This document shows positions 20,877-30,264 of a DNA stretch of 64,000 bases, one piece after another; position 1 is the stretch's first letter; every line of letters begins with the position of its first letter. The stretch comes from Corynebacterium sp. zg-331. GTDB lineage: Bacteria > Actinomycetota > Actinomycetes > Mycobacteriales > Mycobacteriaceae. Position numbers and translations under genes: made by a program. A model generated the notes under the pieces. It did no database searches. It saw only the letters and a program-made list of their open reading frames with translations, and was not told where the DNA came from. Location of the stretch: NCBI RefSeq assembly GCF_014267345.1, contig NZ_JACMYD010000002.1, positions 186,001 to 250,000 on the forward strand, given 5' to 3'.

Positions 20877-21433
20877 ATGCCTACGAGTAACGCCTCTGTG
20901 TCTCGGATAGCGGACGCATGGCCGCCTGCACGGCCCTCTCCGAGGCCCTGGGTAGGGGTCAGCTCTCCGTGAGCGAATTCGATGCCCGCAGCGCACAGGC
21001 CTACCGGGCGACGTATCGCGACGAGCTGGCCGCATTAACCCACGATCTCCCCGCCCCTGCCACGGCCCCACCGCCCGCGTTCCCCACCGCGGAGAAGGAG
21101 AAAACGTGGGTATTGCTCAGTTCCTCGCGCACATCCCTCGTGGCGCTCCCGGAGAGACACACCGTGGTCACCGTTCTTGGCAATCTCAAGCTCGACCTGC
21201 GCAACACGCACTTCTCCTCCCGAAATACCACCATTCATGCCCAGGCACACCTGGGCCATATCACGATTATCGTGCCGCCGGAGGTTCGCGTCCAGATGGA
21301 CGGAACCAGCATTCTCGGCCTTTTCTCTCACAAGCGGAAAATCCCGGAGGGGCCCTCGAGCAATGGCCCGGTTCTGCGCATCACCGGCCTGGCGCTGCTG
21401 GGCGGAGTGAAGGTAGTCACCAAGCCGGTGTAG
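20877..21433 (+). pseudogene. DUF1707/LiaF-like protein gene with a disrupted 5' end
   Basis: The intact frame from ATG 20918 encodes a 171-residue product. A DUF1707 segment (ALSEALGRGQLSVSEFDARS, then DELAALTHDLPAP) is followed by a LiaF-like beta domain (GNLKLDLRNTHFSSRNTTI, LGHITIIVPPEVRVQM). Comparison with the paralogue at 32979 shows that VSDSGR, upstream of ATG 20918, belongs to the domain, but that stretch has no start codon in frame. The promoter-proximal ATG 20877 (TATTCT 6 nt before it) is in another frame. Either a short indel has broken the start, or translation begins at 20918 and yields a truncated domain. Confidence 0.6.
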
Positions 21434-21438
21434 AGGCG

Positions 21439-22350
21439 CTACTCCACCGCCACCGGTTCTTCCTCCACCACCTTCCGAGTGGCCTCCTTTGGGGCGGTCA
21501 CCGATGTCCGCCAGGCGCGCAGCGCCAGCACCGCGCCCGCCACCAGCACCGCGGCGCGCAGCGCCAGCACCGCCGGGTCGGGCAAGCCCACCAGGGAGCA
21601 CGCGGCGGGCAGGTTGAGCACGAGCAGCAGGCTTCCCACCACCGACCCCAGCGCGGCCGGGTTCATGCGGGTAACCAGCCAGGCCGCGATCGGGGCGGCG
21701 ATTACCCCACCGATAAGCAGGGCGGCCACCAGGACGAGGTTGGCCACCAGGTCCTCCCACAGGCTGACCAGGAAGCCGAGCACGGCGGCGAGGGTGACCA
21801 GGAACTCCGCGGTATTGACCGTCCCCACCACGCGACGCGGCTCGGCGCGGCCGAGGCTGAGCAGGGTGGAGGTGGTCACCGGCCCCCAGCCACCGCCGCC
21901 GGTGGCGTCGATGAAACCGCCAAAGAGGCCCAGGCCGCCGAGGAAGCCGGGGTGGTGGGGTTTCTCGGTGCGCGGGGCCCGCGCCCGGGAGAACCGCCAC
22001 AGGAGGTTCAGCCCAATGAGGCAGAGGATCACGGCGGTGATGGGCCGGGCCGCCTCGGTGGAGATATTGGCCAGCACCGTGGCCCCCGCGAAGGCGCCGA
22101 TCGCCCCCGGAACGGCGAGGAAGCCCACGGCCTTCCAATCGACGTTGCCGAAGCGCCAGTGCGCCACGCCCGAAGCCAGGGTGGTGCCCAGCTCGGCGGT
22201 ATGTACCACGGCGGAGGCCTGCGCGGGCCCCAGGCCCGCTAAGGCCAGCAGGAGGGTGGTGGAGGTGACGCCGAAGCCCATGCCCAGGCCGCCGTCTACC
22301 AGTTGTGCGGCCAACCCACCGAGGCATACGAGGAGGAGGGTACGCATCAT
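21439..22350 (-). CDS. cysZ: TSUP-family (TauE/SafE) sulfur-compound permease
   Basis: A 303-residue membrane protein with about eight helices in two inverted halves. The characteristic repeats are QLVDGGLGMGFGVTSTTLLL and GLGLFGGFIDATGGGGWGPV. TSUP proteins carry sulfite, sulfate or sulfonates. Its start overlaps the cysY stop by four bases and it is last in the sulfur operon, the position held by cysZ in Corynebacterium glutamicum, hence the symbol. The direction of transport is uncertain. It converges with the DUF1707 gene with a 5-bp gap. Confidence 0.85.
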   Translation of the reverse strand: MMRTLLLVCLGGLAAQLVDGGLGMGFGVTSTTLLLALAGLGPAQASAVVHTAELGTTLASGVAHWRFGNVDWKAVGFLAVPGAIGAFAGATVLANISTEAARPITAVILCLIGLNLLWRFSRARAPRTEKPHHPGFLGGLGLFGGFIDATGGGGWGPVTTSTLLSLGRAEPRRVVGTVNTAEFLVTLAAVLGFLVSLWEDLVANLVLVAALLIGGVIAAPIAAWLVTRMNPAALGSVVGSLLLVLNLPAACSLVGLPDPAVLALRAAVLVAGAVLALRAWRTSVTAPKEATRKVVEEEPVAVE

Positions 22351-23072
22351 GCCGCCCTCCCGTCACGCTCCGGACAGGACTCTGCCACGGCCGCGCGGTA
22401 GCGCGCCGCCACCAGAGGCGCGAGGCGCGCACCCAGGGGGGCCGAGGCCGAGATGCGCGCCCCGGTGTTATCCCGGATGCCGGGCAGCGCCGCCATCGCG
22501 AGGTCGAGTAGGAGGCCGGGCGCCACGAAGAGCGGGAGTACGTGGAGGTGCTGGTGGCGGGCGGCCTCCCGGGCCAGCGCCGCCACGCCGCCCCGAGTCG
22601 CGTACACCACGCTCAGCGTGAGTCCAGTGGCGTGGGCTACTCGGCGGCCCAGGTTCTCCACCTCGCGGTTGGCCGCGGTGTCGGAGGAGCCGACGGCGTA
22701 GAGCACCAGGTGGGCGCGGGGGGCCGCCTCGGCGCGGGCGATTCCGGCGAGCAGGCGGGCCACGTCCTCCCCCAGGCCGAGGGGGGCGGCCAGCGTGAGG
22801 CTCAGGCCGCTGCCCGCGGCTCGCGCAGCAGCGGCGGGAACGTCGTTTTTTACGTGGTAAGCGCGGGTGAACAGCAGCGGCACAACCACCGCGCTGCGAG
22901 CACCGGCCCCCGCGGCGCGGGTCGCGGCAGAGGCGAGGTCGGGGCGTTGTAGCTCAAGGTAGGACGCCGCCGCCGGCACGCCGAGGCGGGCGCCGGCCGC
23001 CGCGGTCACGGCCTCCACGGCGGCCGGGCTCTCGGGATGGCGCGAGCCGTGGGCCAGGGTCAGCAGGGTCAT
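22347..23072 (-). CDS. cysY: Sirohydrochlorin ferrochelatase (CbiX type)
   Basis: A 241-residue protein with a tandem CbiX layout. LLTLAHGSRHPESPAAVEAV at the start contains the metal-binding His, and VVPLLFTRAYHVKNDVP holds the second. The C-terminal half repeats the fold (HVLPLFVAPGLLLDLAM) with degenerate residues. It would insert iron into sirohydrochlorin to make siroheme for CysI. Its ATG overlaps the cysN stop by four bases. Confidence 0.85.
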   Translation of the reverse strand: MTLLTLAHGSRHPESPAAVEAVTAAAGARLGVPAAASYLELQRPDLASAATRAAGAGARSAVVVPLLFTRAYHVKNDVPAAAARAAGSGLSLTLAAPLGLGEDVARLLAGIARAEAAPRAHLVLYAVGSSDTAANREVENLGRRVAHATGLTLSVVYATRGGVAALAREAARHQHLHVLPLFVAPGLLLDLAMAALPGIRDNTGARISASAPLGARLAPLVAARYRAAVAESCPERDGRAA

Positions 23073-24361
23073 TGCGCGCCTCCCGATCCCAGGCTCCTGC
23101 CGACGAGCCCAGCGGCCAGCGTGTCGCCGGAGGAGGCGTCCAGGAGCAGGAAGGCCCCCACCGCGCCGCGCGCGGCGTAGTCCTCCACCGGCAGCGGGCG
23201 GGCCACCTCCACGGTCACACGGGCGATGTCGTTGAGCCTCACCTGCTCCCCGACGGGCTGGGGCACCCCCGGCTGGGAGACGTCCACCCGGCTGGCGATG
23301 GCGCTCACCCGGGCCTTATCTACCGCCGTGCCGTAGCGCAGCTTGACCATCGCCCCCGGGCGCAGCGCGGTGTCGGAGAGGCCCACCACGATGGCGTCGA
23401 AGGAACGGCGGTCGGCCGGGCGGGCCTCGGCAGCGATGAGGTCGCCGCGCACGAGGTCAATCTCGTCGGAAAGGCGCAACACCACGGACTGCCCGGCGGC
23501 GGCCTCGGTCGCGGGGCCGTCGGCGGTGTCGATGTGGGCGACCTCGGTGATCCGCCCGCCGGGGGTGGAGACGCGATCGCCCACCACCACCCGCCCGGCC
23601 TCGACGCGCCCGGCGTAGCCCCGGTAGTCCTGGGTGTGCTCGCGGATCACGTACTGCACGGGGAAGCGCAGCGGGAGTTCCCGGGCCCGGCCCTGCTGCA
23701 CCGGGATGGATTCCAGCACCTGGAGCACCGTGGGCCCCTGGTACCACCCCATGCGCCCGGAGGACTCCACCACGTTGTCTCCGTGGAGGGCGGAGATGGG
23801 CACCACCCGGGGGTCATCGACGCCCAGGTGCCGGGCGAAGGCCACGAACTCGGCCTCGATGCCGCGAAAGACCTCCTCGGAGAAGTCCACGAGGTCGATC
23901 TTGTTCACCGCCAGCACCACATGCCGGATGCCGAGCAGCGCGGCCACGGTCAGGTGGCGGCGGGTCTGCTCCACCACGCCGTGGCGGGCGTCCACCAACA
24001 GCACCACCGCCTGCGAGGTGGACATGCCGGTGACCGTGTTGCGGGTGTACTGCACGTGGCCCGGGGTGTCGGCGAGGATGAAGGTGCGGGCGGGGGTGGC
24101 AAAGTAGCGGTAGGCGACGTCGATGGTGATGCCCTGTTCGCGCTCGGCGCGCAGGCCATCGACCAGCAGCGAGAGATCGAGGCCGTCAAAGCCGCGATCG
24201 GCGGAGGTGCGTTCCACGGCGGCAAGCTGATCGGCCAAGATGGACTTGGTGTCGTGCAGCAGGCGGCCCACGAAGGTGGACTTGCCATCGTCCACGGAAC
24301 CGGCGGTGCACAGGCGCAGCGTCTCGCGCTGGGACAGGGTCTCGGTAGCGGTGCTGGTCAT
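23069..24361 (-). CDS. cysN: Sulfate adenylyltransferase large subunit (GTPase)
   Basis: A 430-residue translation-factor-type GTPase with G1 GSVDDGKSTFVGRLL, G3 DTPGH and G4 NKID. There is no C-terminal APS-kinase domain, so the organism reduces APS directly, consistent with the adjacent CysH. With CysD it activates sulfate to APS, using GTP hydrolysis to pull the reaction. Its ATG shares one base with the cysD stop (TGATG). Confidence 0.95.
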   Translation of the reverse strand: MTSTATETLSQRETLRLCTAGSVDDGKSTFVGRLLHDTKSILADQLAAVERTSADRGFDGLDLSLLVDGLRAEREQGITIDVAYRYFATPARTFILADTPGHVQYTRNTVTGMSTSQAVVLLVDARHGVVEQTRRHLTVAALLGIRHVVLAVNKIDLVDFSEEVFRGIEAEFVAFARHLGVDDPRVVPISALHGDNVVESSGRMGWYQGPTVLQVLESIPVQQGRARELPLRFPVQYVIREHTQDYRGYAGRVEAGRVVVGDRVSTPGGRITEVAHIDTADGPATEAAAGQSVVLRLSDEIDLVRGDLIAAEARPADRRSFDAIVVGLSDTALRPGAMVKLRYGTAVDKARVSAIASRVDVSQPGVPQPVGEQVRLNDIARVTVEVARPLPVEDYAARGAVGAFLLLDASSGDTLAAGLVGRSLGSGGAQ

Positions 24362-25257
24362 CAGAAGTACCCTTCCTTCTTGCGGTCCTCCATGGCGGAT
24401 TCGCTGAGGCGATCATCGGCGCGGGTGGCCCCGCGCTCGGTCAGGGCGGAGGTGGAGATCTCCTCTACCACCTCGGCCACCGTGCTGGCCGAGGACTCCA
24501 CGGCCCCGGTGCAGGACATGTCCCCCACGGTGCGGTAGCGCACCCGACGACGCTCGATCGTCTCCCCCTCGCGCGGCCCGCCCCACTGCCCGGGGGTCAG
24601 CCACATGCCGTCGCGGAGGAACACCTCGCGCTCGTGGGCAAAGTAAATGTCGGGCAGCTCGATGCCACGCGCCCCGATGTACTCCCACACGTCCGTTTCC
24701 GTCCAGTTGGAGATGGGGAACACGCGGATGTTCTCCCCCGGCAGGTGCGCAGCGTTGTAGAGCGACCACAGCTCGGGGCGCTGGCGGCGCGGATCCCAGC
24801 CCCCGAAGGAATCGCGCACGGAGAACACCCGTTCCTTGGCGCGGGCGCGCTCCTCGTCGCGGCGGGCGCCGCCGAGCACCGCGTCGTAGCCCTGCTGGGC
24901 GATGGTCTCTACCAGCGGCACGGTCTGCAGGGGATTGCGGGTGCCGTCGGGGCGTTCGCGCAGCTCGCCCCGGTCGATCCAGTCCTGCACGTGGGCTACG
25001 CGCAGCCGCACGCCGGTGCGCTCCACCAGGGCGTCGCGGAAGGCCAACACCTCGGGGAAGTTATGGCCGGTGTCCACGTGCAGGAGTTCGAAGGGCACCA
25101 CCGCGGGGGCAAAGGCGCGGCGGGCCAGCTCAAAGACCACCACGGAATCCTTGCCGCCGGAAAAAAGCAGGGCGATCTTATCGCACTGCCCTGCTACCTC
25201 GCGCAGGATGTGGATGGATTCGTTTTCAAGGTCGCGTAAGTGGGGGGAAAGGCTCAT
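24361..25257 (-). CDS. cysD: Sulfate adenylyltransferase small subunit
   Basis: A 298-residue PAPS-reductase-like ATP pyrophosphatase. The PP-loop motif is LLFSGGKDSVVVFELA (about 30-45), and later motifs include DVWEYIGARGIELPDIYFAH and MWLTPGQWGGPREGE. It makes APS and pyrophosphate from ATP and sulfate with CysN. Start ATG 25257 overlaps the cysH TGA (ATGA). A longer frame upstream is a read-through artefact of cysH. Confidence 0.96.
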   Translation of the reverse strand: MSLSPHLRDLENESIHILREVAGQCDKIALLFSGGKDSVVVFELARRAFAPAVVPFELLHVDTGHNFPEVLAFRDALVERTGVRLRVAHVQDWIDRGELRERPDGTRNPLQTVPLVETIAQQGYDAVLGGARRDEERARAKERVFSVRDSFGGWDPRRQRPELWSLYNAAHLPGENIRVFPISNWTETDVWEYIGARGIELPDIYFAHEREVFLRDGMWLTPGQWGGPREGETIERRRVRYRTVGDMSCTGAVESSASTVAEVVEEISTSALTERGATRADDRLSESAMEDRKKEGYF

Positions 25258-26048
25258 GAGTGAAGTCCGCATTCTGTCTTGGTGGAATTGGCCCAGCGCC
25301 CGGCGCGGGGGTCTTGCCCCTCCGCCACGGGCAGGGTGCAGGTGGCGCAGCCGATGGAGGGATAACCCTGATGGGTCAGCGGGTGCTCGACGAGGTCGTT
25401 GTCCTCGATGTAGCGCTGCGTGTCCTCCAGGCTCCAGGTGATAATCGGAGAAATCTTGAGCCTGCCGGTGCCGTCCAGGGAGAGCGCCGGGGCCTGGGCC
25501 CGGGTGGGGCCGTCGGCGCGGCGCAGGCCGGTGATCCACCCCGCATAGGGGGAGAGCGCCCGGGCCAGGGGCTCGACCTTGCGCATCCGGCAGCAGGCGG
25601 TGGGGTGTAAGCGGTAGAGGTCGCGCCCGTAGGCCTCGTCCTGCTGCTCGCGGCTGAGCAGGGGGCGCACGGTGACCAGGCGCTGCGGATAGCGCCGATC
25701 CACGGCGCGGGCCACCTCCAGGGTCTCGGGGAAGTGATAGCCGGTGTCTAAGAAGAGGAAGTCCGCCTCCGGGAGGTAGCGCGAGGCCAGCTCGGCCAGC
25801 ACGGTGTTTTCCATGGAGAGCGTCACCGCCAGGGTGCCGGGGGCGTGCTCCCGCGCCCATTCGACGATGGTGCGGGCGCCGGCGTGATAAAGGTCGTCGG
25901 CGTAGCGCTCCACCAGCTCGGCATTGGTCGCGGCCACCTCTTTGGGCAGCGGGAGCGTGGTGCGCGGGCCCTCGGGGGAGGTCCCGGGGTCGCGGACGGG
26001 CCGGGCCGAGCCACCGAGCAGGTTCACGCGGGTGCTTCGGGTCGTCAT
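25254..26048 (-). CDS. cysH: Adenylyl-sulfate (APS) reductase
   Basis: A 264-residue thioredoxin- or glutathione-dependent APS reductase. The iron-sulfur cysteine pairs characteristic of the APS-specific subgroup are visible (TACCRMRKVEPL and IGCATCTLP), and the C-terminal catalytic motif reads KTECGLH. It reduces APS to sulfite and AMP. The ATG at 26048 has an AGGAG RBS, and the cysX stop overlaps it by four bases. The upstream extension of the frame is non-coding in this phase. Confidence 0.95.
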   Translation of the reverse strand: MTTRSTRVNLLGGSARPVRDPGTSPEGPRTTLPLPKEVAATNAELVERYADDLYHAGARTIVEWAREHAPGTLAVTLSMENTVLAELASRYLPEADFLFLDTGYHFPETLEVARAVDRRYPQRLVTVRPLLSREQQDEAYGRDLYRLHPTACCRMRKVEPLARALSPYAGWITGLRRADGPTRAQAPALSLDGTGRLKISPIITWSLEDTQRYIEDNDLVEHPLTHQGYPSIGCATCTLPVAEGQDPRAGRWANSTKTECGLHS

Positions 26049-26284
26049 GATGTCTCCTTGTGGCGCTGGAGGGATTGGCGCAGCGCCTCGGCGGTGGATA
26101 GTGCGGGGGCCGGGCGATGGGGTGGATCGTCCTGGCCGTGGTACTTCACCTCGAACACGCGGGTGCATTCCGCGCACAGCCAGGCGAAGCTCGTTTGTTC
26201 GTCGGGAAAGAGCTGCTCCCCGGCGCAATAGGGGCAGTACAGCGGATGATTGCGGTGGGGATTCGGGGCGCGGCGCAGGCTCAT
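26045..26284 (-). CDS. cysX: Small zinc- or iron-binding protein CysX
   Basis: A 79-residue protein with two Cys pairs, YCPYCAGEQLF and WLCAECTRVFEVKYHGQDD, a rubredoxin- or zinc-ribbon-like arrangement. In the corynebacterial operon the equivalent gene between cysI and cysH encodes a small ferredoxin-like protein thought to supply electrons to sulfite reductase. The pattern of only four cysteines fits a single-metal site better than a 4Fe-4S ferredoxin. It overlaps both neighbours by four bases, so tight co-translation is expected. Confidence 0.82.
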   Translation of the reverse strand: MSLRRAPNPHRNHPLYCPYCAGEQLFPDEQTSFAWLCAECTRVFEVKYHGQDDPPHRPAPALSTAEALRQSLQRHKETS

Positions 26285-27969
26285 TGCAGCGACTCCTCGT
26301 CCGCGCGCACCACCCACTGGCGGAACTGCTCGCCCTCGTGGCGCTGCTCCTTGAACTTGGTAACCACCCGCACCACGTAGTCGCCCACCTCGTCGGCGAT
26401 TACCTTGTGCCCCTTGAGTTTGCGGCCGAAGTTCGGGTCCAGGGACATCGAGCCGCCCAGGTGCACCTGGAAGCCCTCCACCCGGTTGCCCTCGGCATCG
26501 GTGACGGTCTGGCCCTTGAGGCCGATGTCGGAGACCTGGGTGCGGGCGCAGGAATTGGGGCAGCCGTTTAAGGAGATCTTCAGCGGCACGTCGAGGTCGC
26601 CCAGGCGCTCCTCCAGCTCGTCTACCAGGGCGATGGCGCGGGCCTTGGTGGTCACGTGCGCCAGTTTGCAAAACTCCAGGCCGGTGCAGGAGATGATGCC
26701 GCGGCGGAACTCGCTGGGGGAGGAATACAGCCCTACCTCGTCGAGGGCGGCGGCCAGCTCCCCGAGCTTGTCGCGGGGAACGTCCAGGAAGAGCAGCTCC
26801 TTATCCGCGGTGGTGCGGATGCGGGTGATGCCAAAGCGCTCGGCCACCTCGGCCACCTCGATGAGCTGTTCGCCGGTGGTGTGGCCCACCGTGGGCTTCA
26901 CCCCCAGGTAAAACAGGCCGTCTTTTTGTGGGTGCGCACCGATGTGGTCGCGGTTGCCGGGGTTGGTGATCACCTCGGGGCCATCGATGAGCCGGTAGCC
27001 GAGGTATTCCTGCTCCAGCACCTCGCGGAACTTCTCCACGCCCCACTTGGCCACCAGGAACTTCAGGCGGGCGCGGTTGCGCAGCCGCCGGAAGCCGTAA
27101 TCGCGGAAGATGCTGACCACCCCGGCCCACACTCGCGGCACCTCCTCCAGGGGAATCCACGCCCCCAGGGGCTGCGAGAGCATGGGGTTGGTGGACAGGC
27201 CACCGCCCACGAAGCACTCGAAGCCGGGCCCGTGTTCCGGGTGGACGGAGCCGATGAAGGCGACATCCTGAATCTCGTGGGTCACGTCCTGGCGGGCATG
27301 GCCGGAGATGGCCGTCTTAAACTTGCGGGGCAGGTTGGCAAACTCCTCCGTGCCCACGTAGCGCTCCCGGATCTCCTCGATGGCCGGGGTGGCGTCGATG
27401 ATCTCCTCGGCGGCCACGCCCGCCACCGGGGAGCCCAGGATCACGCGAGGCACGTCCCCGCAGCCCATGAGCGTGGACAGGCCCACGGACTCGAGCTTTT
27501 CCCAGATCGCGGGCACGTCCTCGATCCTGATCCAGTGCAGCTGGATGTTCTGCCGGTCGGTGAAGTCCGCGGTGCCCCGGGCGTAATCGCGCGAGATTTC
27601 CCCCACCACCCGCAGGCGTTCGGGGCTGGCCTGGCCGCCGTCGAAACGCACGCGCATCATGAAGTACTTGTCCTGCAGCTCGGAGTTCTCCAGTTGCCCG
27701 GTGTGCTCGCCACCAAGATCCTGGCGGCGCTGGGTGTAGATGCCCAGCCACTTGAGCCGGGGGGCCATGTCCTCGGCGGCGATGGAATCAAAGCCCTGCT
27801 TGGAATAGACGTCGATCACGCGCTGGCGGACGGCAAAGGCATCCTCTTCCTGCTTGATGCGTTCGTCGTCGTTGAGGGGTTCGCGCCCGTCCACCTTCCA
27901 CTGCCCCTCGGGCTTAGGGGCTCGCCGGGGCCGGGCCGGGCGGGTGCCGGTGGTCGTAGTCGGTGCCAT
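26281..27969 (-). CDS. cysI: Ferredoxin-type sulfite reductase
   Basis: A 562-residue siroheme and 4Fe-4S enzyme that reduces sulfite to sulfide with six electrons. It shows the two nitrite/sulfite-reductase half-repeats and the four cluster/siroheme cysteines in CTGLEFCKLA and NGCPNSCARTQVSDIGL. The RBS AAGGAG precedes ATG 27969. It is first in the seven-gene operon; an fpr2-like ferredoxin reductase, present upstream in C. glutamicum, is not seen here. Confidence 0.96.
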   Translation of the reverse strand: MAPTTTTGTRPARPRRAPKPEGQWKVDGREPLNDDERIKQEEDAFAVRQRVIDVYSKQGFDSIAAEDMAPRLKWLGIYTQRRQDLGGEHTGQLENSELQDKYFMMRVRFDGGQASPERLRVVGEISRDYARGTADFTDRQNIQLHWIRIEDVPAIWEKLESVGLSTLMGCGDVPRVILGSPVAGVAAEEIIDATPAIEEIRERYVGTEEFANLPRKFKTAISGHARQDVTHEIQDVAFIGSVHPEHGPGFECFVGGGLSTNPMLSQPLGAWIPLEEVPRVWAGVVSIFRDYGFRRLRNRARLKFLVAKWGVEKFREVLEQEYLGYRLIDGPEVITNPGNRDHIGAHPQKDGLFYLGVKPTVGHTTGEQLIEVAEVAERFGITRIRTTADKELLFLDVPRDKLGELAAALDEVGLYSSPSEFRRGIISCTGLEFCKLAHVTTKARAIALVDELEERLGDLDVPLKISLNGCPNSCARTQVSDIGLKGQTVTDAEGNRVEGFQVHLGGSMSLDPNFGRKLKGHKVIADEVGDYVVRVVTKFKEQRHEGEQFRQWVVRADEESLQ

Positions 27970-28013
27970 GCTGGTGGCTCCTTCGGAGGGTCGTGCATCA
28001 CGGGTTCACACAA

Positions 28014-28061
28014 CACACAGTGTGATGAGTACCATCCACCCTACACATACCAATCTGTCTA
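28014..28061 (-). promoter_or_regulatory. Putative sulfur-regulator sites in the cysI upstream region
   Basis: Minus-strand TAGAC-N6-GTATG at 28046-28061 keeps one arm and part of the second arm of the McbR consensus TAGAC-N6-GTCTA. A separate palindrome CACAC-A-GTGTG sits at 28014-28024 in the leader. McbR and CysR control this operon in C. glutamicum; the assignment of either protein to these sites is inference. The remaining sequence to 28349 holds no gene. Confidence 0.4.
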
Positions 28062-28349
28062 CAAACAATTTCCCGATCTGTCTGCCCCACCGCCCCCACA
28101 AAGCCCGGCCCCACCTCGCCAGACGCGCGAGCACCGGCCATGAAAATAAATAACCCCCACACCACACAGACCGAGCGGTTCAGAGGGGAACTGGGGTTCC
28201 CTCGACTTCGCGCGGGGATCCGCACACGAGGCCCAGCGCGCCACGACACGCCCCGCGCCTCGCCGCGCCCGCGGCGGCAAGCCCGGTTAGGCTGACCCAC
28301 GGCTATAGCACCATCACCCCACCCCGGCACCGGCCGGTAGGAGAACCGC

Positions 28350-30080
28350 ATGAGCACGCACCTTGGCCGCCGCTCCTTTCTTAAAAACGCCACCCTCGCC
28401 GGGGCCTGCGCCCTCGGCACCGCCACCGTGAGGCATCGCTTCCCCCGCGCCCGCGCTCAGGAACCCGGGGCGCCCTTCCAGCACTCCGTGGCCTCCGGCG
28501 ATCCGCTGCCCCAGGCCGTCATCATCTGGACCCGCGTGACCCCCACCCCCGAGGCCCAGCCTGGCTCCGGCCTCGGCCCGGAAGTCCGCGTGGCCTGGGA
28601 GGTGGCCACCGACCCCGAGTTTTCCGCCCCGGTGCGCAGCGGCGAGCACCTGGCCACTGCGGAGTCCGACCACACCGTCAAGATCGACGTGCAGGGCCTG
28701 CGCCCCGACACCGCGTACTTCTATCGCTTCCGCCTCCTCGACGGCCCCGCCGCCGGGGCGCTCTCCCGCGTGGGCCGCACCCGCACCATGCCCGCCGACG
28801 ACGCCCCCGTCCCCCACGCGCGCTTCGGCGTGGCCAGCTGCGCCAACTTCGAATCCGGCTACTTCCGCGGCTACCGGGACATGGCCGAGCGCGAGGACCT
28901 TCAGTTCGTGCTCCACCTCGGCGATTACACCTACGAGTACGAGACCGGCGGGTACAACGGCCTCTACGACACCCGGGTGCGCGCCGTGCAGCCGCCCACG
29001 CGCACCCGCACCCTCACCGACTATCGGATTCGTCAGGGCTTTTACCACCTCGATCCCGACCTGGCCGACCTGCATGCCGCCAAGCCCATGATCGCGATCT
29101 GGGACGACCACGAGTTCGGGGACAACGCCTGGCGCGAGGGCCTGGGCGGCAACTCCGCCGAAAGCGACGACGTCTTTGCCGCCATCAAGGCCGAGGCCAG
29201 CCAGGCCTACGACGAGTGGATGCCCGTGCGATCCCAGGGAAAGGACTCCGCCGGACTGCACCAGCGCCTCTACCGCACGCTGCGCTGCGGCAGCCTCTTC
29301 GAGCTCATCCTGCCGGACCTGCGCTCCTACCGCGACGCTCAGCTGCTCCAGTACGGCAAGGCCAACTGGTACAAGACCGACCCGGACTTCCTGCGCGCCG
29401 CCGCCGACCCCAACCGCACCATGATGGGCACCGAGCAGTTCCAGTGGTTCTCCGACTCCCTCACCGCCGCCCAGGCCAGGTGGCGGATCGTGGCCAACGA
29501 CGTGATGTTTGCCCCCATGACCCTGCCCGACAGCATCGACCCCCGCGTGCACTCCTGGCTCGTGGACAAGCTCGGCGTCCCCGACCAGGGCTTCCCCCTC
29601 AACGTGGATCAGTGGGACGGATTCATGGCCGAGCGCCAGCGCATCATCGACCTCATCGCCGGCCACGACATGCGCAACGTGGTGTTCCTCACCGGAGACA
29701 TCCACTCCTCCTGGGCCAGCGACATCCCCCGCGATATCTTCTCCTACCGCGCCCGCCACGGCGGCGAGGCGGCCGCCACCGAGTTCATCGCCCCCTCCAT
29801 CAGCGCCCCCGGCTTCTTCGAGGCCGTGGCCACCAAGCCCGAGCTGGCCGAGCCGATGCGCGCCGTGATCGGCGGGGCCCAGGAGGCCCTCAAGCTCATG
29901 GATCCCTGGTACAAGATGATCGACTTCGAGCATCACGGCTACCTGAGCATCGACGTCACCCCCGAAGCCGTGCGCGCAGACTGGTTCTACACCGCCGACG
30001 TGCTGACCCCCGATAGCCCCTTTTTCCCCGGCCCGAGCTACCGGGCGCTGGCCGGGCGGCCGGGGGCGGTGCCGGCGTAG
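28350..30080 (+). CDS. phoD: PhoD-type alkaline phosphatase/phosphodiesterase, Tat-exported
   Basis: A 576-residue protein. The Tat signal GRRSFLKNATLAGACALG is followed by a processing region ending ARAQE. An N-terminal Ig-like PhoD_N domain runs to about residue 145, then the metallophosphatase domain with HLGDYTYEYE, IWDDHEFGDNAW and VVFLTGDIHSSW as metal-binding motifs. It releases phosphate from esters outside the membrane, with Fe/Ca cofactors in characterised homologues, and is usually phosphate-starvation induced. GGAGA precedes the ATG. Single-gene unit. Confidence 0.93.
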   Translation: MSTHLGRRSFLKNATLAGACALGTATVRHRFPRARAQEPGAPFQHSVASGDPLPQAVIIWTRVTPTPEAQPGSGLGPEVRVAWEVATDPEFSAPVRSGEHLATAESDHTVKIDVQGLRPDTAYFYRFRLLDGPAAGALSRVGRTRTMPADDAPVPHARFGVASCANFESGYFRGYRDMAEREDLQFVLHLGDYTYEYETGGYNGLYDTRVRAVQPPTRTRTLTDYRIRQGFYHLDPDLADLHAAKPMIAIWDDHEFGDNAWREGLGGNSAESDDVFAAIKAEASQAYDEWMPVRSQGKDSAGLHQRLYRTLRCGSLFELILPDLRSYRDAQLLQYGKANWYKTDPDFLRAAADPNRTMMGTEQFQWFSDSLTAAQARWRIVANDVMFAPMTLPDSIDPRVHSWLVDKLGVPDQGFPLNVDQWDGFMAERQRIIDLIAGHDMRNVVFLTGDIHSSWASDIPRDIFSYRARHGGEAAATEFIAPSISAPGFFEAVATKPELAEPMRAVIGGAQEALKLMDPWYKMIDFEHHGYLSIDVTPEAVRADWFYTADVLTPDSPFFPGPSYRALAGRPGAVPA

Positions 30081-30264
30081 GGGCCCGAAACTGCTGCGCG
30101 GCGCCGCCCGCCCCATCACGACCGAACTCAAGGCGAGTGGCCTCCGCCTGTGCACAACCCTGGTTCTCCACAGTGGCCTGGTCGAATACTTGGAGACAGC
30201 ACCCCGCCACCCTTTAAGGTAAGGGGAACACTGTATTTTCCGTTTCCCCACCCCCAAAGAAGGC

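Noticed and set aside
24361..25860. 499-codon extended cysD frame
   Set aside because: The upstream part overlaps cysH in another phase; ATG 25257 overlaps the cysH stop in the coupled arrangement seen at the other junctions and gives the normal CysD length.
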